Assembly (NCBI GenBank): GCA_018105865.1
Contig: CM030870.1
Location: forward strand, 4,172,120-4,236,119
Direction of reading: 5' to 3'
Length of the DNA stretch: 64,000 nt
Source: Metaphire vulgaris
Taxonomy: Eukaryota > Annelida > Clitellata > Crassiclitellata > Megascolecidae
Below, in pieces: positions 34,301-41,543 of this stretch. Each line of letters opens with the position of its first letter. Within the stretch, counting starts at the first letter, position 1. The position numbers and the translations under genes are program-made. The notes under the pieces are model-generated. The model made no database searches. It saw only the letters and a list, made by a program, of their open reading frames with translations, and was not told the DNA's origin.

Positions 34301-35850
34301 GCCTGACAAGCAAAAAAGGTCATCTTTATATATTTTTTCCTTCTCGAAATACCTGACAAAAAAACCGTTATCCTTGTATTTTTACCTTTCGAAGAACCTG
34401 GCAAAGAAAAAAGTCATCCTTATATTTTCCCCTCTCCAAGTGTCAAAAACCCCCGTCGTCGATTTTTTAGGGGGGGGGATTTCCCCCAAGCCAAAATATA
34501 AAAATGGGGGAATTTCTAAATTTGGGAGGGGGAATTTCCCCCAGAGAAGATCTAGAATAAACACTGCGTCTACAGACTTTTCGTCTACGACAATTCGTCT
34601 ACAGATTGTTGGTCTATCCACAGTAGGTCTACTAGACTACTACGATACCCAACCCTAACCATAACCCTAACTCTAACCATAACCATAGCAATGACTCTAA
34701 CAATAACCCTAATCTAAACCCACCCTAACCTAACCTTAGCCCAGGTATTGTAGTAGGCCTAGTATCGGTAGACCAAAATTCTGTTGGCGAATTGTCGTAG
34801 ACGAAAAGTCTGTAGACGAATTGTCGTAATACCCTTAAGGCAGAGCCGCAGCTAGGGGCGGGGGCAAATCGCCCCGGACGCCGACCCGGAGGGGGGCGCA
34901 TTTTGTGTGTGGATAAAAAAACAGTTGTGACGAGTAAAAAAAGGTCATCACCCTGAAAATAGAGTGTTTTAAAGTTTTATAGGATTAAGAAAACTTTGTG
35001 ACGACTAAAAAAGGTCATCACCGAAATGTAGGGGAGCAAAATAAATATTTTGCCCCGGGCGCCGAAAACCCTAGCTACGGCTCTGCCTTAAGGTAACTTG
35101 AATTCATCCAGTACACGGGGAAGTTCGATTACAACCAAACCTCTTATAACTGTGCTCTGCTTTAGTTGTAATTGTCACTTGGGTTATAGCTAATTAGGGG
35201 CGCGTTTGAGTAGCAATGGCATTCTTGTCATGCAATCGGGAGGGGGAGTAGCGGGTTAGAATCTGAGGCTACGGCCACTGAGTAACGATTTTGAACAAGT
35301 TGTTCACCTTTGATTGTCTCACACTTACAGTATAATTTTTCACTTTGTGAATGATCTCACGTGCTTTAAAGAATACAACAGTAATGTAATATATAATTGA
35401 TATAATTGATGTTTTGGTAAAGCAAATTTGTGTATTATCATGGGTTTTTATTGTTGTTGTACACTGTGCATTTTTACTTGTGCTTGAGGTTAATGTCATT
35501 ATCTTAATGTAGCCATGGAAGTCTTTTACAATAATGGACTGTCAGTGATTCACGGATCGAGCAACCCTAGTACTGCTTTCTCTGATGACGAGTTCTTAAT
35601 TGGACAGGACGAATATATCACTGAAATAAACGTTGAGATAGGATGGTTGCTTGATAAAATAAAATTTACGACAAACAAAGGCATTGTTTACGGCCCCTAT
35701 GGAGGTGAGGGGGCTAGTAGAAAGATAAGCTTTGTTTGTCCGTGTGAAGGTGCTTACCTTGCCTACATCACGGGAAGCGTAGATGTTACAGCTGGTGCCA
35801 CCGCTATTCGAAGACTACGTTTCTTTTGGGGAGTTCCAAAGTCAGGGTAA
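15584..35850 (+). CDS. Ig x3 - transmembrane - CARD x2 - jacalin-like receptor (complete ten-exon model)
   Basis: Exons: 15584-15659, 16655-16814, 16995-17128, 17470-17784, 23281-23553, 24248-24343, 25552-25845, 31557-31862, 33140-33304, 35513-35850. They total 2157 nt. Introns are phase 1, except a phase 2 intron inside the first Ig domain. Approximate residues: signal 1-25, V-type Ig 30-123 (Cys pair with DAGWYYC), Ig 124-228, Ig 229-319, membrane helix and Arg/Lys stop-transfer 320-351, CARD-like 352-449, CARD-like 450-551, linker 552-594, jacalin-like 595-718. Many N-glycosylation sequons lie in the Ig part. Known of the families: CARDs oligomerise to nucleate signalling assemblies, and jacalin-like folds bind glycans. 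I infer a surface recognition receptor that signals through CARD assembly. I know of no gene with this domain order. The 5' exon is the least certain part. Confidence 0.8.
15922..16010 (+). CDS. Possible alternative signal-sequence exon
   Basis: Bounded by GTCTTCAG and a strong GTAAGT donor. It enters in phase 2 and leaves in phase 1, which fits between exon 1 ending at 15663 and exon 2. It encodes a very hydrophobic segment, [18 protein letters not shown]. It has no ATG of its own near the start. Confidence 0.4.
16190..16560 (+). mobile_element. LINE endonuclease fragment in intron 1
   Basis: The plus strand encodes [19 protein letters not shown] followed by [12 protein letters not shown], the N-terminal endonuclease text of CR1/L2-type LINEs, and breaks down near 16435. 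No reverse transcriptase is attached. Confidence 0.7.
16655..16814 (+). CDS. Exon 2, first half of V-type Ig domain
   Basis: Acceptor TTATGCCAG, donor GTATGT. Encodes [20 protein letters not shown] and [16 protein letters not shown]: the first Ig cysteine, the core Trp and the C-C' region. It ends in phase 2. Confidence 0.75.
16995..17128 (+). CDS. Exon 3, second half of V-type Ig domain
   Basis: Acceptor GAATAG, donor GTAGGT. Encodes [20 protein letters not shown] then YYCSEE, the classic D-x-G-x-Y-x-C signature of an Ig fold, and ends in the G strand (SSTHLTVF) in phase 1. Confidence 0.85.
17470..17784 (+). CDS. Exon 4, second Ig-like domain
   Basis: Acceptor TTTTGACAG, donor GTAAGT, phase 1 at both ends, 315 nt. 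Contains [18 protein letters not shown] and [10 protein letters not shown] (core Cys-Trp-Cys) plus five further cysteines and several sequons (NGT, NCS). The extra cysteines suggest additional disulfides. Confidence 0.85.
17850..18560 (-). mobile_element. Decayed LINE C-terminal region in intron 4
   Basis: On the minus strand [19 protein letters not shown], near 18170-18270, resembles the C-terminal domain of LINE polyproteins (usual form: fhtkclR.ilgi). The long frame at 17676-18212 covers this region but shifts frame later, and its end overlaps the antisense of exon 4 by chance. Confidence 0.55.
18950..20700 (+). mobile_element. CR1/L2-like LINE, reverse transcriptase region, decayed
   Basis: Plus-strand segments: [20 protein letters not shown] (about 19353), [20 protein letters not shown] (about 19590), [13 protein letters not shown] (about 19756), [10 protein letters not shown] (about 19853, catalytic YADD box), [20 protein letters not shown] (20270) and [20 protein letters not shown] (20617). 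A frameshift near 19575 and stops near 20030 and 20450 break it. The last segment recurs at 56756-56870. Confidence 0.85.
21290..21800. other. Mosaic of MITE fragments
   Basis: Contains two copies of the dispersed motif (about 21303 plus, 21600 minus) and fragments such as CCCTAGCTACACCTCTG, the end of a CAGAG..TAGC-type element. No complete element can be delimited. Confidence 0.4.
21812..22126 (+). mobile_element. 315-bp hAT-like MITE, CAGTGTTTATTCTAG family
   Basis: Ends CAGTGTTTATTCTAGCCACC and GGCCTAGAATAAACACTG. Flanking octamers GCCATACT and GCCTTACT match 7 of 8. Contains the dispersed motif at 21889. Three relatives are at 34006, 49663 and 62983. Confidence 0.85.
22184..22578. mobile_element. 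395-bp hAT-like MITE, CAGTGGCGGCTCC family
   Basis: Ends CAGTGGCGGCTCCAGGATTT and GAGCCGCCACTG. Flanks GATACAAT and TATACAAT match 7 of 8. Related to 36904-37080 and 58173-58492. Confidence 0.85.
22862..23076. mobile_element. 215-bp hAT-like MITE, CANTGTTCCCTCTAA family
   Basis: Ends CATTGTTCCCTCTAAGCTG and TTAGAGGGAACATTG. Flanks CCCCCCAC and CACCCCAC are near identical. The interior is rich in GCGCGC words. Same family as the larger element at 30191-30947. Confidence 0.8.
23137..23220. repeat. (TC)n(TA)n compound microsatellite
   Basis: About 42 bp of TC followed by about 42 bp of TA, ending 60 bp before the acceptor of exon 5. Confidence 0.9.
23281..23553 (+). CDS. Exon 5, third Ig-like domain
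   Basis: Acceptor TTGTCTTTAG, donor GTAGGT, phase 1 at both ends. Contains [18 protein letters not shown] and PGMYQCEVN (Cys-Trp-Cys core) with sequons NDT, NCS, NVT, NWT and NYS, and ends in the juxtamembrane ESTKSGISA. Confidence 0.85.
23818..24200 (-). mobile_element. LINE 3' end with AAT microsatellite tail
   Basis: Minus-strand text [18 protein letters not shown] (about 24055-24000) is the usual C-terminal end of a CR1-like ORF2. It is followed by CGGTTCTCAGACAGGGCAG and a 70-bp AAT run. The 1100-1300 tail is the same family. Confidence 0.7.
24248..24343 (+). CDS. Exon 6, transmembrane helix
   Basis: Acceptor GTAAAG, donor GTGAGT, phase 1 at both ends, 96 nt. Encodes [20 protein letters not shown] then ILIRKRRRK: one membrane helix and a strongly basic stop-transfer sequence. 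This fixes the Ig domains outside and the CARD and jacalin parts inside. Confidence 0.88.
25170..25311. mobile_element. 142-bp hAT-like MITE
   Basis: Ends CAGGTGCGAGTTGTG and AATCGCGCCCTG. The flanking octamers GTCATCAT are identical on both sides, a perfect 8-bp target duplication. Confidence 0.8.
25350..25470 (-). mobile_element. LINE 3' tail with ATT repeat
   Basis: An (ATT)n run adjoins 'ataagctgatttatccaacg' context and GCTATAACACGACTTAGGCC, resembling other LINE tails read on the minus strand. Confidence 0.4.
25552..25845 (+). CDS. Exon 7, first CARD-like death-fold domain
   Basis: Acceptor GTGAAG, donor GTAAGC, phase 1 at both ends, 294 nt. The helical pattern is that of a [44 protein letters not shown], then [20 protein letters not shown]. 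No enzymatic motif. Reading through the donor would add 29 residues and stop at 25934, a possible one-CARD isoform. Confidence 0.82.
25971..29933 (-). mobile_element. Complete 3.96-kb CACTA-like DNA transposon in intron 7
   Basis: Both ends begin CACTGGTCAACAA when read inward (25971 plus; 29933 minus), followed by similar T-rich text. The flanks are TTA on both sides (25968-25970, 29934-29936), a 3-bp duplication. CACTG termini with 3-bp duplications fit the CACTA/EnSpm group; this class assignment is inference. The only substantial coding region is the broken minus-strand gene at 26184-27850. Confidence 0.7.
26184..27850 (-). pseudogene. Broken transposon-encoded protein of the CACTA-like element
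   Basis: The longest open part (27404 down to 26184, about 400 codons) contains [20 protein letters not shown] then [13 protein letters not shown], and near its end [18 protein letters not shown], text I associate with a widespread transposon-derived protein group in invertebrates. An N-terminal piece (27850 down to 27595) has a zinc-binding look: FCYICGEF and APHICCSSC. Between them are a TAG stop after MIWRE and, near 27455, a frame change at a C run, so the gene is inactive. Probably the transposase or its DNA-binding partner; catalytic residues are not assigned. Confidence 0.65.
30054..31234. mobile_element. 1.18-kb inverted-repeat element, GG.GCTGTCCATTAATTA family, with nested insertion
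   Basis: Ends GGAGCTGTCCATTAATTATG and GTAATTAATGGACAGCCCC. The inner text (CCCCTCCCCTGTCAACAAC near both ends) is inverted as well. The hAT-like element 30191-30947 is inserted in it. One dispersed motif copy lies at about 31047 (minus). Superfamily not assigned. Confidence 0.7.
30191..30947. mobile_element. 757-bp hAT-like element nested in 30054-31234
   Basis: Ends CAATGTTCCCTCTAAGCTG and CAGAGGGAACATTG. Flanks GACGGGTC and GACGGGAC match 7 of 8. Internally, a 115-bp block (30336-30450) is repeated directly at 30655-30775. This block and the text between (30480-30640) recur inverted at 38393-38730. Confidence 0.8.
31557..31862 (+). CDS. Exon 8, second CARD-like death-fold domain
   Basis: Acceptor GTAAAG, donor GTAAGA, phase 1 at both ends, 306 nt. 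Parallel to exon 7: [57 protein letters not shown], then an acidic linker ([12 protein letters not shown]). The two CARD exons look like an ancient duplication. Read-through of the donor would stop at 31937-31939. Confidence 0.82.
32134..32189. repeat. (GGT)n microsatellite
   Basis: About 56 bp of GGT repeated. A MITE (32192-32861) is inserted at its right edge, with further GGT units after it. The poly-Pro frame on the minus strand is an artefact. Confidence 0.9.
32192..32861. mobile_element. 670-bp hAT-like MITE, CAGTGGCGTAGCC family, with nested element
   Basis: Ends CAGTGGTGTAGCCAGGATTT and CCTTGGCTACGCCACTG. Flanks GGTGGTAG and GGTGGTGG. It is interrupted by the inverted-repeat element at 32288-32649. 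Same family as 43444-43764. Confidence 0.8.
32288..32649. mobile_element. 362-bp inverted-repeat element, GGGGCCATCCATATAGTACG family
   Basis: Ends GGGGCCATCCATATAGTACG and CGTACTATATGTTTGGCTCC. Its flanks CTGACAA and AAGCAAAAAAGGTCGTC rejoin to one copy of the dispersed motif if an AA duplication is removed. A relative encloses a MITE at 43333-43791. Confidence 0.75.
33140..33304 (+). CDS. Exon 9, linker and start of jacalin-like domain
   Basis: Acceptor TTTGTTTAG, donor GTAAGA, phase 1 at both ends. Encodes [29 protein letters not shown] and [12 protein letters not shown]. The last residues look like the first strand of a jacalin fold completed by exon 10. The first 40 residues are not recognised. 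Confidence 0.72.
33502..33975. mobile_element. 474-bp inverted-repeat element, GGGG..GTTCATAAATGACG family
   Basis: Ends GGGGACCGTTCATAAATGAC and TCATTTATGGACAGCCCC; the interior holds 'ttttggcagttttttacttccctcgtcacac' type text inverted at the far end. Its right end abuts TTAA at 33976-33979, which also starts the next element. Confidence 0.65.
33980..34834. mobile_element. Foldback element with telomere-like core and TTAA flanks
   Basis: TTAA lies at both ends (33976-33979, 34835-34838). Arms share ACAATTCGTCTAC and AGACTTTTCGTCTACG inverted. The centre (about 34650-34740) is CCCTAACC-type repeat. The hAT-like element 34006-34566 is inserted in the left arm. The uninterrupted right arm shows the empty site CGTCTACA. 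Confidence 0.7.
34006..34566 (+). mobile_element. 561-bp hAT-like MITE, CAGTGTTTATTCTAG family, with internal tandem repeat
   Basis: Ends CAGTGTTTATTCTAGCCACC and ATCTAGAATAAACACTG. Flanks CGTCTAAG and CGTCTACA match 6 of 8. From about 34098 to 34345 an 83-86 bp unit is repeated nearly three times, each carrying the dispersed motif. Confidence 0.8.
34839..35087. mobile_element. 249-bp TTAA-flanked MITE, GGCAGAGCCGCAGCTAGGG family
   Basis: Ends GGCAGAGCCGCAGCTAGGG and CCCTAGCTACGGCTCTGCC. Exact TTAA on both sides (34835-34838, 35088-35091), the target duplication of piggyBac-like elements. Contains two variant motif copies (GACGAGTAAAAAAAGGTCAT, GACGACTAAAAAAGGTCAT). Confidence 0.8.
35513..35850 (+). 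CDS. Exon 10, jacalin-like lectin domain and stop
   Basis: Acceptor TCTTAATGTAG, phase 1, stop TAA at 35848-35850. Encodes [51 protein letters not shown], and [15 protein letters not shown] with IRRLRFFWG: the beta-prism pattern of jacalin-like domains (I..d.I.f.Tn.g..yGpyGG). The exon begins with ATG after two bases, so an independent short gene is conceivable, but the phase match and common strand favour the receptor. Confidence 0.82.
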
Positions 35851-36455
35851 ACATCCTCAAAGGCCAACAGATCTGTCCAATTTCTGAAGAATTTACTCTT
35901 CATACTAGCTTATCCTCTATAGCTCTGCTTTGCTGTTTCTCACTGACTGATTTCTGGAATGACCTGATCTTTTGCTGATGAATTTGAAGTACCATCGATT
36001 GATACTTTTAGAGCACTTTTATTTTTTATTTTGTATTCATGCTTTTAGAGTAAGTAGGCCTATTAGCAATGGTACTATAAAAGTGCAATATCATTAATTA
36101 TATAAATATCATAACGTCTTCATTTGAATTGTGTGTGTGCCCGTGTCTTTAATACTCTTTATTGCTTTTTGCGCTTTTTCGTGCCTTTCATTCATTGTTG
36201 GCAATCAGAATATTGTAATACTGTACTATCATATTACTGTTTGGATTTTTCTGTGAATTTGTTTTGATTATTTTGTTGCTCACTTTAGTTATTGTTATGT
36301 TCTGCCAAATTCAGGACTAGTGGAAATCATTAGTGCATGACGAAGACATTTTGAATACTTAAGCCTATTTTTTTTCTATTTTGTTACTGCCTGAAATTCT
36401 GCTTGGATGCAGATTTGGGGTTTATACACTGTATATCTAAATCTAAATAAATAAA
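35851..36455 (+). other. 3' UTR and polyadenylation signal of the receptor gene
   Basis: T-rich non-coding text follows the stop. Overlapping AATAAA hexamers at 36446-36451 and 36450-36455 are the likely polyadenylation signal; cleavage is expected shortly after. Confidence 0.6.
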
Positions 36456-36903
36456 AATGTAAGTGTTCGTTTGTACATTTGTACAAAATCTTTAATCTCC
36501 AAACTTTCTTCACCGACTACTTTGAAATTTTGACACAACCTTCCATTCGAATACGAGCGTGTTTCAAAGTTGCATTTGAATACATGCGTGCTTTCATAAC
36601 GTTTTTAAAGCATGCTGTTTTAAAAACAGCGCCTTCTGTTGATTGTCGGTGCAATCGATTGATCTGCGTTTCAATTTTAAGACAACGCCATCTCTTCATT
36701 GGCGGTCAAATTTAGCTGCTTAGGTCGTCGTACTCGTGGAGCGGAAGCAGTGCTACAAGTAATTGCAATTCAAAGTGAAGAAGGCATAGGGTAGGGATAG
36801 TCAAACTTTTTGAAGTCGGTCGACATTACTTATTCCATTGTTTGTGAGGGTCCATTAGTTACAATGGAAGTCCTACTATTCCTAAGCCTATACTATGGCA
36901 CAG

Positions 36904-37080
36904 CAGTGGCGGCTCCACCGGGGGGGCCAGGGGGGGCCCGTGCCCCCCTATTGAGAGCCTGGCCCCCCCAGTTGGGACCCTATACTTAATGCTACATACA
37001 TTAAACAACAAATGGTTGGCCCTCCATGATTAGAAGTTGCCCCCAACGGCCCCACTTGCCAAATCCTAGAGCCGCCACTG
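36904..37080. mobile_element. 177-bp hAT-like MITE, CAGTGGCGGCTCC family
   Basis: Ends CAGTGGCGGCTCCACC and TAGAGCCGCCACTG. Flanking octamers TGGCACAG (36896-36903, 37081-37088) are identical, so the insertion is probably recent. Confidence 0.9.
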
Positions 37081-38198
37081 TGGCACAGTAGTCAACTTCG
37101 AGTACACATAACAACGGCCCACAGGTGATCCTAATATTGTAAACCTAAACAAATACCACACAGCATTATTTATCTCTATAAATATGTAAATAAGTTACTT
37201 CCCACATTTTTCTATATAAATAAATACTTTACACTTAATTATGACATTCATAAACACATGACCAGATCCAATAACAATTTGCATCCTTCAAATGCTAAAA
37301 CAAACTAACGACTCTTTACCATTAAACATTTTGGACCTTGCATTTGGAATAGTATTCCAGACCAACTTAAGAGTTTAAACAATTTTATTATATATTTAAA
37401 TCTTCAATAAAATCCTTTCTACTTAATAATGATTTGTAGCTATATGTAACAATTATATTGTACTATTTGTTATACCTATAACATAATTAACAAAATATAA
37501 CTTATTTTAACTATCTAACATCTGTTTATCTAGATCTACTATATTCTTATCGCCTCATAACATACTGCTTAATAGATTGACTTAAAATGTTACTTTACAT
37601 CAAGTTGACCACCTATCGGGATATCTTTATCCCTTAGGTCAACTTTTTTCCACTCACTATGTTAACCGCTTATTTATATATGCTGATTATATTGACCTTA
37701 ATATTATTAAATACAGTTATTATTTTGTAACTGCTTACTACTTTAATGAACTTTCTCATGGTACATCTTTTTTCAATAATTTCTTCTTAATTGAATCTGT
37801 AGCATTGCATGTGCTTAGATGTACAATGTATAATATTATAACTTATAATATTATTTGTTTATTATATAACCTGATGTTTACTATTAACAACGGGCCCGGC
37901 TATGATGATGCATTAACAGTATTAACAATAGCCTGAACCCTGAAAAAGACTGACAAGGGGCAGGGCCTGTTTTAACGTGCAGTGATACACAAAATGTGCA
38001 GTGATAACATGAAAATGTGCAGTGGTAAAATACAATTTTCTGTGCTTTGTGCAGCGATAAACTTTCCGGACGACCTTTTTGTGCAGATGTCCACAGATTT
38101 TCTGAGTTTTGTGCAGTGATAAATGTTTCTTCAAATAGGCCCTGACAAGGGGAAAGCCGAAAAGGTCATCTTCTCGTCACGAGCACAAGGGCCCAGAG

Positions 38199-38924
38199 CA
38201 GTGGCGTCGCTAGGAATTTTTTGTTGGGGGGGGGCAAACGGGGCTAGCGTGTCAGATTCCTTACCCACCCCTCCCCCACCCCCTCCACAGAAAACTTTCT
38301 CACTGGATTTGCGCGAATCTGGTAGGTGGTCTGGGGCAGGTTGGGGGGGGGGGCAGTTGCCCCATTTGCCCCCCCCCGTGCCTCGCTAATGCCAGTGATA
38401 TCACTGCAAGGCGTTTGAAGGTTCTAAATAGAAATTTGGGTGAAATATCGACATGAATTTTTGGGTCGCCCGGAAATTTTCTATAGTCCAGGGTATTTTT
38501 TCGAAATTTGAGCGAAAATTTGTGGTGTCGTAGGGCTTTCATATTTGCACCGATTGAAGCCCAGTCGATGCTCACAAAGAACCTGGACCCGCAATTTGGA
38601 TATCTATCAGATATCTGACTGCTTTAAAGGTTTGAAAATCTATAAAATGTATAGCCAGCATTATTATATTTTGCAATATAGACACATCAATAGGGTGGAA
38701 AGTGGCGGATTTTTCTACTCCACTGATATCCAGTGGCGTCGCCAGGAATTTTTGGTTGGGGGGGGGGGCAAACGGGGCTAGCGTGTCAGATTCCTTACCC
38801 ACCCCTCTCCCACCCCTCCACAGAAAACTTTCTCACCGGATTTGCGCGAATCTGGTAGGTGGCCTGGGGCAGGTTGGGGGGGGGCATTTGCCCCCATTTG
38901 GCCCCCCCCGTGGCGACGCTAATG
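38199..38924. mobile_element. 726-bp composite hAT-like element: two MITE copies around a foreign core
   Basis: The whole unit is flanked by identical octamers GCCCAGAG (38191-38198, 38925-38932). Two direct copies of a 193-bp MITE (38199-38391 and 38731-38924; both CAGTGGCGTCGC.AGGAATTT) enclose a 338-bp core (38393-38730) that is the inverse of sequence inside the element at 30191-30947. Confidence 0.8.
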
Positions 38925-39399
38925 GCCCAGAGAACGTCAGGTGGCCCGGACCGATCATGTCAAGTAATCAAGCAATCTCCTTTTTAAAAGGATATAAAGA
39001 GCGAGAAACAAAAAAGGTCATCAACACTTTTTGACACTTGCTTGTTACGTGTAACGGCGTGGATCCGGAAAATTCGGGTCTGAAAGAGACCGACAAGTAA
39101 AAAAAGGGTCATCAACTTTTACACAGACTTGTCAGGTCAGGGGCCCGTGACTATTACTATTTCATTGACAAAATTTGTAAAAAAACACATGCGGCCCTTC
39201 AAACAATTTTAATTTCCAAGCGGCCCTCTGCACTAAAAAGGTTGCCCATGCCTGGTATAAACTAATTATTGCAATTACATCAACGTTCTTCGAGAGATGG
39301 AGGGAGAGAGAGGGGGAAGTATCGTCAGGCCAGTGTAACACCTGTGCCCATAACCTTCAATTTCCTTTTCCTCCCTTTATTAATCATTTCAGGACTACG

Positions 39400-40620
39400 A
39401 CCCATCCTAGTTCTGAAATGATTAATCGCTGTCCTTTCCACCTCTTCCACTGTGATATTATCTTCTTCCCTTAGCTCATCATCTACTTTACATATCTCTT
39501 TTGATTGATCTGTTTCATTAAAAGTAAGTTTCTTCTGTGTTGTTGGGGTCGTCTCGGCTGAGTAAGTCATCAAAATGAACTGGATGTGGGAGTGAGAGGC
39601 GAGACACAAGTAGATGGAGACAACCCATTCCAGAGAGATGGTCCAGTTACTGTGAATGACCGATGGTGGGCGAAAGTGGTACGTGATCTATGAAAATGAA
39701 CAACCATATGATCAACAGAGAATGGAAGTGCTGTGAAGTAGAAGAAACGGCGGTGAAAAGGTTCAGTAAAGTAAGAAGGCGCCTGAGCTCTTAAGTGCTG
39801 CAGAAACAGGAACAACCTGCTTATACTATATTCGGTCAGAGATTAGCAACCTGTGAAGAGTGATTATCAGCATGAAATCTGAGATTGCCTACTGGAGTAG
39901 CGAGAAGCGTTTGCCACAAGATGAGCTGCAGCATTTAGCACAGATTGCAAAACTTAAAGGAGGTTTTAGAGTGACCAAAGTATTAAAAGGGAATACCGTA
40001 TTGAACTGTGCCTCTTCCCCTCCAGAGAAGTCAATTCGCCCACCAAGGCCTGAAGTCTGGATAAAACACTGGGGATAGGTGAGCAATATGGTCTTTACTA
40101 GGCCATCAATATAAACGCCAAAATTTTTGACACAACTTGAAAAAGTTCACTGGCAGAACACGAATCTCACGACCGACCCCAACGGGTCGTGAGATACATG
40201 CAAAAGCGTTGAGCAGTTTGCAGGTAGGTAAGGTGGCATGAGATTGAACGAAAGAAGTCCAAAGCGCTGGGAGCTCGACACGACGACATTTTTGCCCGAC
40301 CTTTTCAGCTGAAAACGTGGAGCCCCGCCCCCCTTTATTTCGGAATCCTGGCTACACCACTGAGAAAACTAGATTATGAAACAGCGAGTTCAGTGAAGCA
40401 TAGTCAATTTTAGAGTGCGGATGTTTAGCGCCAATCCAGATACTGTAAGTTGAGTTTTATCAGGGTTGAGTCTGCGTCTATTGGAGAACATCTAATCCTC
40501 CCGAAGAGTGGGAATTAGATTGTCAATCGATTGAGAAAGCACAACCTGGGAAGAGTGAGGACCATGACGGTAGATTTGAATGTCATCAGCATATAGACGA
40601 ACAGTAAATCCAAGCGAGCT
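39400..40620 (-). mobile_element. Decayed LINE, minus strand, with YADD box
   Basis: Minus strand at about 40608-40573 reads TVRLYADDIQIY, the catalytic box of a non-LTR reverse transcriptase. Further on, FTVTGPSLWNGLSPST (about 39660-39610) is a C-terminal ORF2 motif. Most of the region between is scrambled. Confidence 0.65.
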
Positions 40621-40666
40621 AAAAAAAAGAGCAAAGGTCAGCTGCGTAGAGTATATAGGATATAGG

Positions 40667-40870
40667 GCCGTCCATAAAGTACGTCACACTCGATATTTGG
40701 GTGGGGTCGAGGGATTTATCATCTAAGAAAGTGACAGTTGTGACAAGAGAAGGGGTAAGGACCAGCGTGACATCACAGTTTCAGTATAAATAAAAGCTGA
40801 TATATACCTGATAGGTGTAGTAAATCATCATCATCAAAATGTCACGGGTTAGGGTTACATTTTGTCCTAC
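40667..40870. mobile_element. Partial inverted-repeat element, GGGCCGTCCATAAAGTACG family
   Basis: The left end GGGCCGTCCATAAAGTACG matches the ends of 45101-45508. The right end is not identified. Confidence 0.45.
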
Positions 40871-41146
40871 CACCGTAATATATGGATGGCTCTTGTGTAG
40901 TTTTCGAACAAAAGTAATCTATTTTTTGATCATCTGGTTTTAATGTGGAACAAATCTCTCAAGTCGACATGCTCTTTGGCGGTCGCTTTCACCGTCAAAC
41001 CAGGCAGCAATCGGCCAATGTCCATCAATTGTTCTGAGAAAAGCCTGCTGAATAAAAATATTGGTCTAGTAAGTCTAATCTACAACTGATTTTAGAAAAA
41101 TTTAACCCTAATGTGAACATGTTGACATTTGTTTGAGGCTCTAAGT

Positions 41147-41245
41147 TAAGTGATTGAAGATGTTTAAAATTGAAAGTTCTTCAATTTTGGAAACTGGTTC
41201 TAGTTAAGTGATTGAAGATGTTTAAAATTGAAAGTTCTTCTTTTT
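41147..41245. repeat. Short tandem duplication, about 60 bp
   Basis: AAGTGATTGAAGATGTTTAA and the following 'aattgaaagttcttc' occur at about 41151 and 41211. Confidence 0.75.
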
Positions 41246-41543
41246 AAACCGTAGCACTGAATCTCATTAGGGAAACCTGGTCAGAAAAACGGACATGTCC
41301 TAATTTCTTAACACAATAGTTTGCTTGTCAGACTGCTAAAGAAGCTAAAAAAACTAGTTATGACCTTTTTTGCTTATCAGGCTTTTTAGGACGTTAAAGC
41401 AGCAAAAAACTAATGATGATCTTTTTTAGCATTTTTAGCAAAAATCCCCATATCCACAGCATTACGGACATGACCTCTGCAAAAATACCCATGTCAGGAC
41501 ATGGGTTGTGTCTGCACCCATGCCCAATGAACAAGAATACAGT

